From: Microbispora siamensis | Lineage (GTDB): Bacteria > Actinomycetota > Actinomycetes > Streptosporangiales > Streptosporangiaceae | Reading direction: 5' to 3' | Length of the DNA stretch: 64,000 nucleotides | Assembly: GCF_016863095.1 (NCBI RefSeq) | Contig: NZ_BOOF01000020.1 | Coordinates: forward strand, 62,001-126,000 | In this document: in pieces, positions 62,976-64,000 of the stretch | Numbering within the stretch: the stretch's first letter is position 1 | Layout: each line of letters opens with the position of its first letter | Notes under the pieces: generated by a model | What the model was told of the DNA's origin: nothing | What the model saw: only the letters and a program-made list of their open reading frames with translations | Database searches by the model: none | Made by a program: the position numbers and the translations under genes

Positions 62976-63018
62976 CTCCGGAGCCGTCCGGGAGCGAAAG
63001 TCCCGGACGGCTCCGGAG
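62976..63018 (-). terminator. Terminator of the SnoaL-like gene
   Basis: A perfect 18-bp stem (CTCCGGAGCCGTCCGGGA with TCCCGGACGGCTCCGGAG, 7-nt loop) 13 nt past the stop; no T-tract. Confidence 0.75.
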
Positions 63019-63031
63019 CCCATGAGCCCGA

Positions 63032-63406
63032 TCAGGCGGGGACCTTGTCGAGGAAGCCGTACACGTTCCGGATCCGGCCGTCCTCGGCGAGCGCCACGAC
63101 GTCGAAGCCGATCACGACGGGCTCGGCCGCGCCTTCCGCGCCTTCCGGGCCGAGGTGCCAGGTGAAGCGCGCCGTGTCGTGGTGGCCGTCCACGGGCCCG
63201 CCCAGGGTGAACACGAACCCGGGGAACATCTCCTGCGCCCCGGCGATCACCGCGGCGATCCCGTCGTGCCCGGTGACGGCGGCCAGCGGGTCGGTGTAGC
63301 CGCCGTCCTCGGTCCACAGCTCCGCCACCGCCTTCGCCCTGGCCTCGGCGTCGCGCTCGTTCCAGGCGGCGATGTAACGCTCGGCCACGGCGGTGTAGTC
63401 GGTCAT
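63032..63406 (-). CDS. SnoaL-like / NTF2-fold protein
   Basis: A 124-residue protein with the SnoaL-like polyketide-cyclase/NTF2 pattern: Y-I-A-A-W-N-E-R-D-A-E-A-R in the first helix, then Y-T-D-P, G-H-D-G-I and a strand-rich second half with F-T-W-H-L-G-P-E-G. Such small pockets serve isomerases, cyclases and many unknown roles; no function can be fixed. GAAGGAG lies 6-7 nt before the ATG, a strong site. Confidence 0.85.
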   Translation of the reverse strand: MTDYTAVAERYIAAWNERDAEARAKAVAELWTEDGGYTDPLAAVTGHDGIAAVIAGAQEMFPGFVFTLGGPVDGHHDTARFTWHLGPEGAEGAAEPVVIGFDVVALAEDGRIRNVYGFLDKVPA

Positions 63407-63546
63407 TGTCCACTCCTTCGGGGATGTCTTCCGTGACGACGCCTGAACGGTGTCACGGAGCCCCGAGGAGAGGCGATTACGCGGGAGGTAAACGCCGCTC
63501 CGTATGGACGGATCTCGCCGGTCGTGGCATCCGCGTCGGGACCCAG

Positions 63547-63552
63547 TAAGGT
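63547..63552 (+). promoter_or_regulatory. -10 element of the ABC-F gene
   Basis: TAAGGT lies 10 nt before the ATG at 63563; no ribosome binding site is present. Confidence 0.4.
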
Positions 63553-63562
63553 CTGTGTCCTG

Positions 63563-64000
63563 ATGAGCGCCACTCTTGTCGCGAAGGAACTCGCCGCCGG
63601 GCACGGCGACCGTGTCCTGTTCTCGGATCTCGATCTGGTCGTCGCGCCCGGTGACGTCGTGGGGCTGGTGGGGGCGAACGGCGCGGGCAAGTCGACGCTG
63701 TTGCGCCTGCTGGCCGGCCTCGACACCCCCGAGCACGGCGGCGTACGGCTCAGCCCGCCCACCGCCAACGTCGGCCATCTGCCGCAGGAGCCCGAACGGT
63801 GGCCTGGTGAGACCGTCGCCGCCTTTCTCGCCCGCCGGACCGGGGTCGCCGCCGCGCAACGGGCCCTCGACGCGGCCACCGAGGCGCTCGTGAGCGGCGA
63901 TCCCGGGGACGCGTACGCCGAGGCCCTCGATCGCTGGCTCGCCCTCGGCGGCGCCGACCTGGAGGAGCGGGCCGCGGAGGTGGCCGCCGACCTCGGGCTC
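63563..64000 (+). CDS. ABC-F family ATPase (N-terminal part)
   Basis: The first 146 codons of a soluble ABC protein; the frame is open at the window end. Walker A is G-A-N-G-A-G-K-S-T-L and the Q-loop is L-P-Q-E-P; there is no membrane segment. Proteins of this layout are ABC-F factors that bind the ribosome, some giving antibiotic resistance and others acting as translation factors; the second ATPase domain lies outside, so the subclass is open. A -10 hexamer 10 nt upstream suggests a leaderless or very short leader. Confidence 0.85.
   Translation, partial: MSATLVAKELAAGHGDRVLFSDLDLVVAPGDVVGLVGANGAGKSTLLRLLAGLDTPEHGGVRLSPPTANVGHLPQEPERWPGETVAAFLARRTGVAAAQRALDAATEALVSGDPGDAYAEALDRWLALGGADLEERAAEVAADLGL

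Overview
The window is a gene-dense, very GC-rich chromosome segment from a filamentous actinomycete. Gene content and order (thrS, HIT/Ap4A phosphorylase, PIM genes, pdxS/pdxT, yebC, ruvCAB, yajC-secDF, apt, relA, cyclophilin, hisS-aspS, rarA, alaS-ruvX-mltG-aroE, then infC-rpmI-rplT-rRNA methylase-pheST) follow the order known from Mycobacterium tuberculosis Rv2614c to Rv2552c plus the Rv1641-Rv1650 block. Secreted CBM2-bearing acetylxylan esterases and the general style suggest a soil actinomycete, perhaps Streptosporangiales; that placement is inference.

Layout. 1-3.2 kb: end of an RsbA-like anti-sigma factor, a MarR regulator and a divergent phosphoketolase. 3.3-6.8 kb: thrS, a convergent Asp23 protein and the HIT enzyme. 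6.8-13.0 kb: a minus-strand block (phosphatase-like membrane protein, GHL10 glycosidase-like protein, EF-G2) separating HIT from pgsA. 13.3-17.7 kb: tightly overlapping PIM phospholipid genes (pgsA, acyltransferase, pimA, Rv2609c-like) and a DUF3048 protein. 17.8-31 kb: vitamin B6 synthase, YebC, Eis-like acetyltransferase, ruvCAB behind a LexA box, yajC/secD/secF, apt and relA. 31-41 kb: DUF349, two membrane-anchored cyclophilins flanking MBL-hisS-aspS, a DUF2231 protein, rarA. 40.3-47.5 kb: a co-directional operon DUF948-DUF6167-alaS-ruvX-mltG-mltG-aroE with a tandem mltG pair. 47.5-55.3 kb: infC (ATC start, attenuated leader)-rpmI-rplT, rRNA methylase, an orphan PAS kinase, pheST and a small ORF. 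55.4-64 kb: accessory region with a secreted Ntn-hydrolase fused to a discoidin domain, a truncated Uma2 gene, two near-identical acetylxylan esterases bracketing an MFS exporter, a SnoaL-like protein and the start of an ABC-F gene.

Most of the window is core housekeeping. The unusual material is regulatory and evolutionary: a repeated TAnnnT-then-start-codon arrangement implying many leaderless mRNAs, a clear SOS box, a likely ECF promoter, structured leaders (infC, rpmI, mltG2, downstream of pheT), and the duplicated esterases that share 422 bp of perfect identity and a three-palindrome control region. I found no mobile element, CRISPR array, tRNA or rRNA gene. No wholly new multi-gene system can be claimed from sequence alone.
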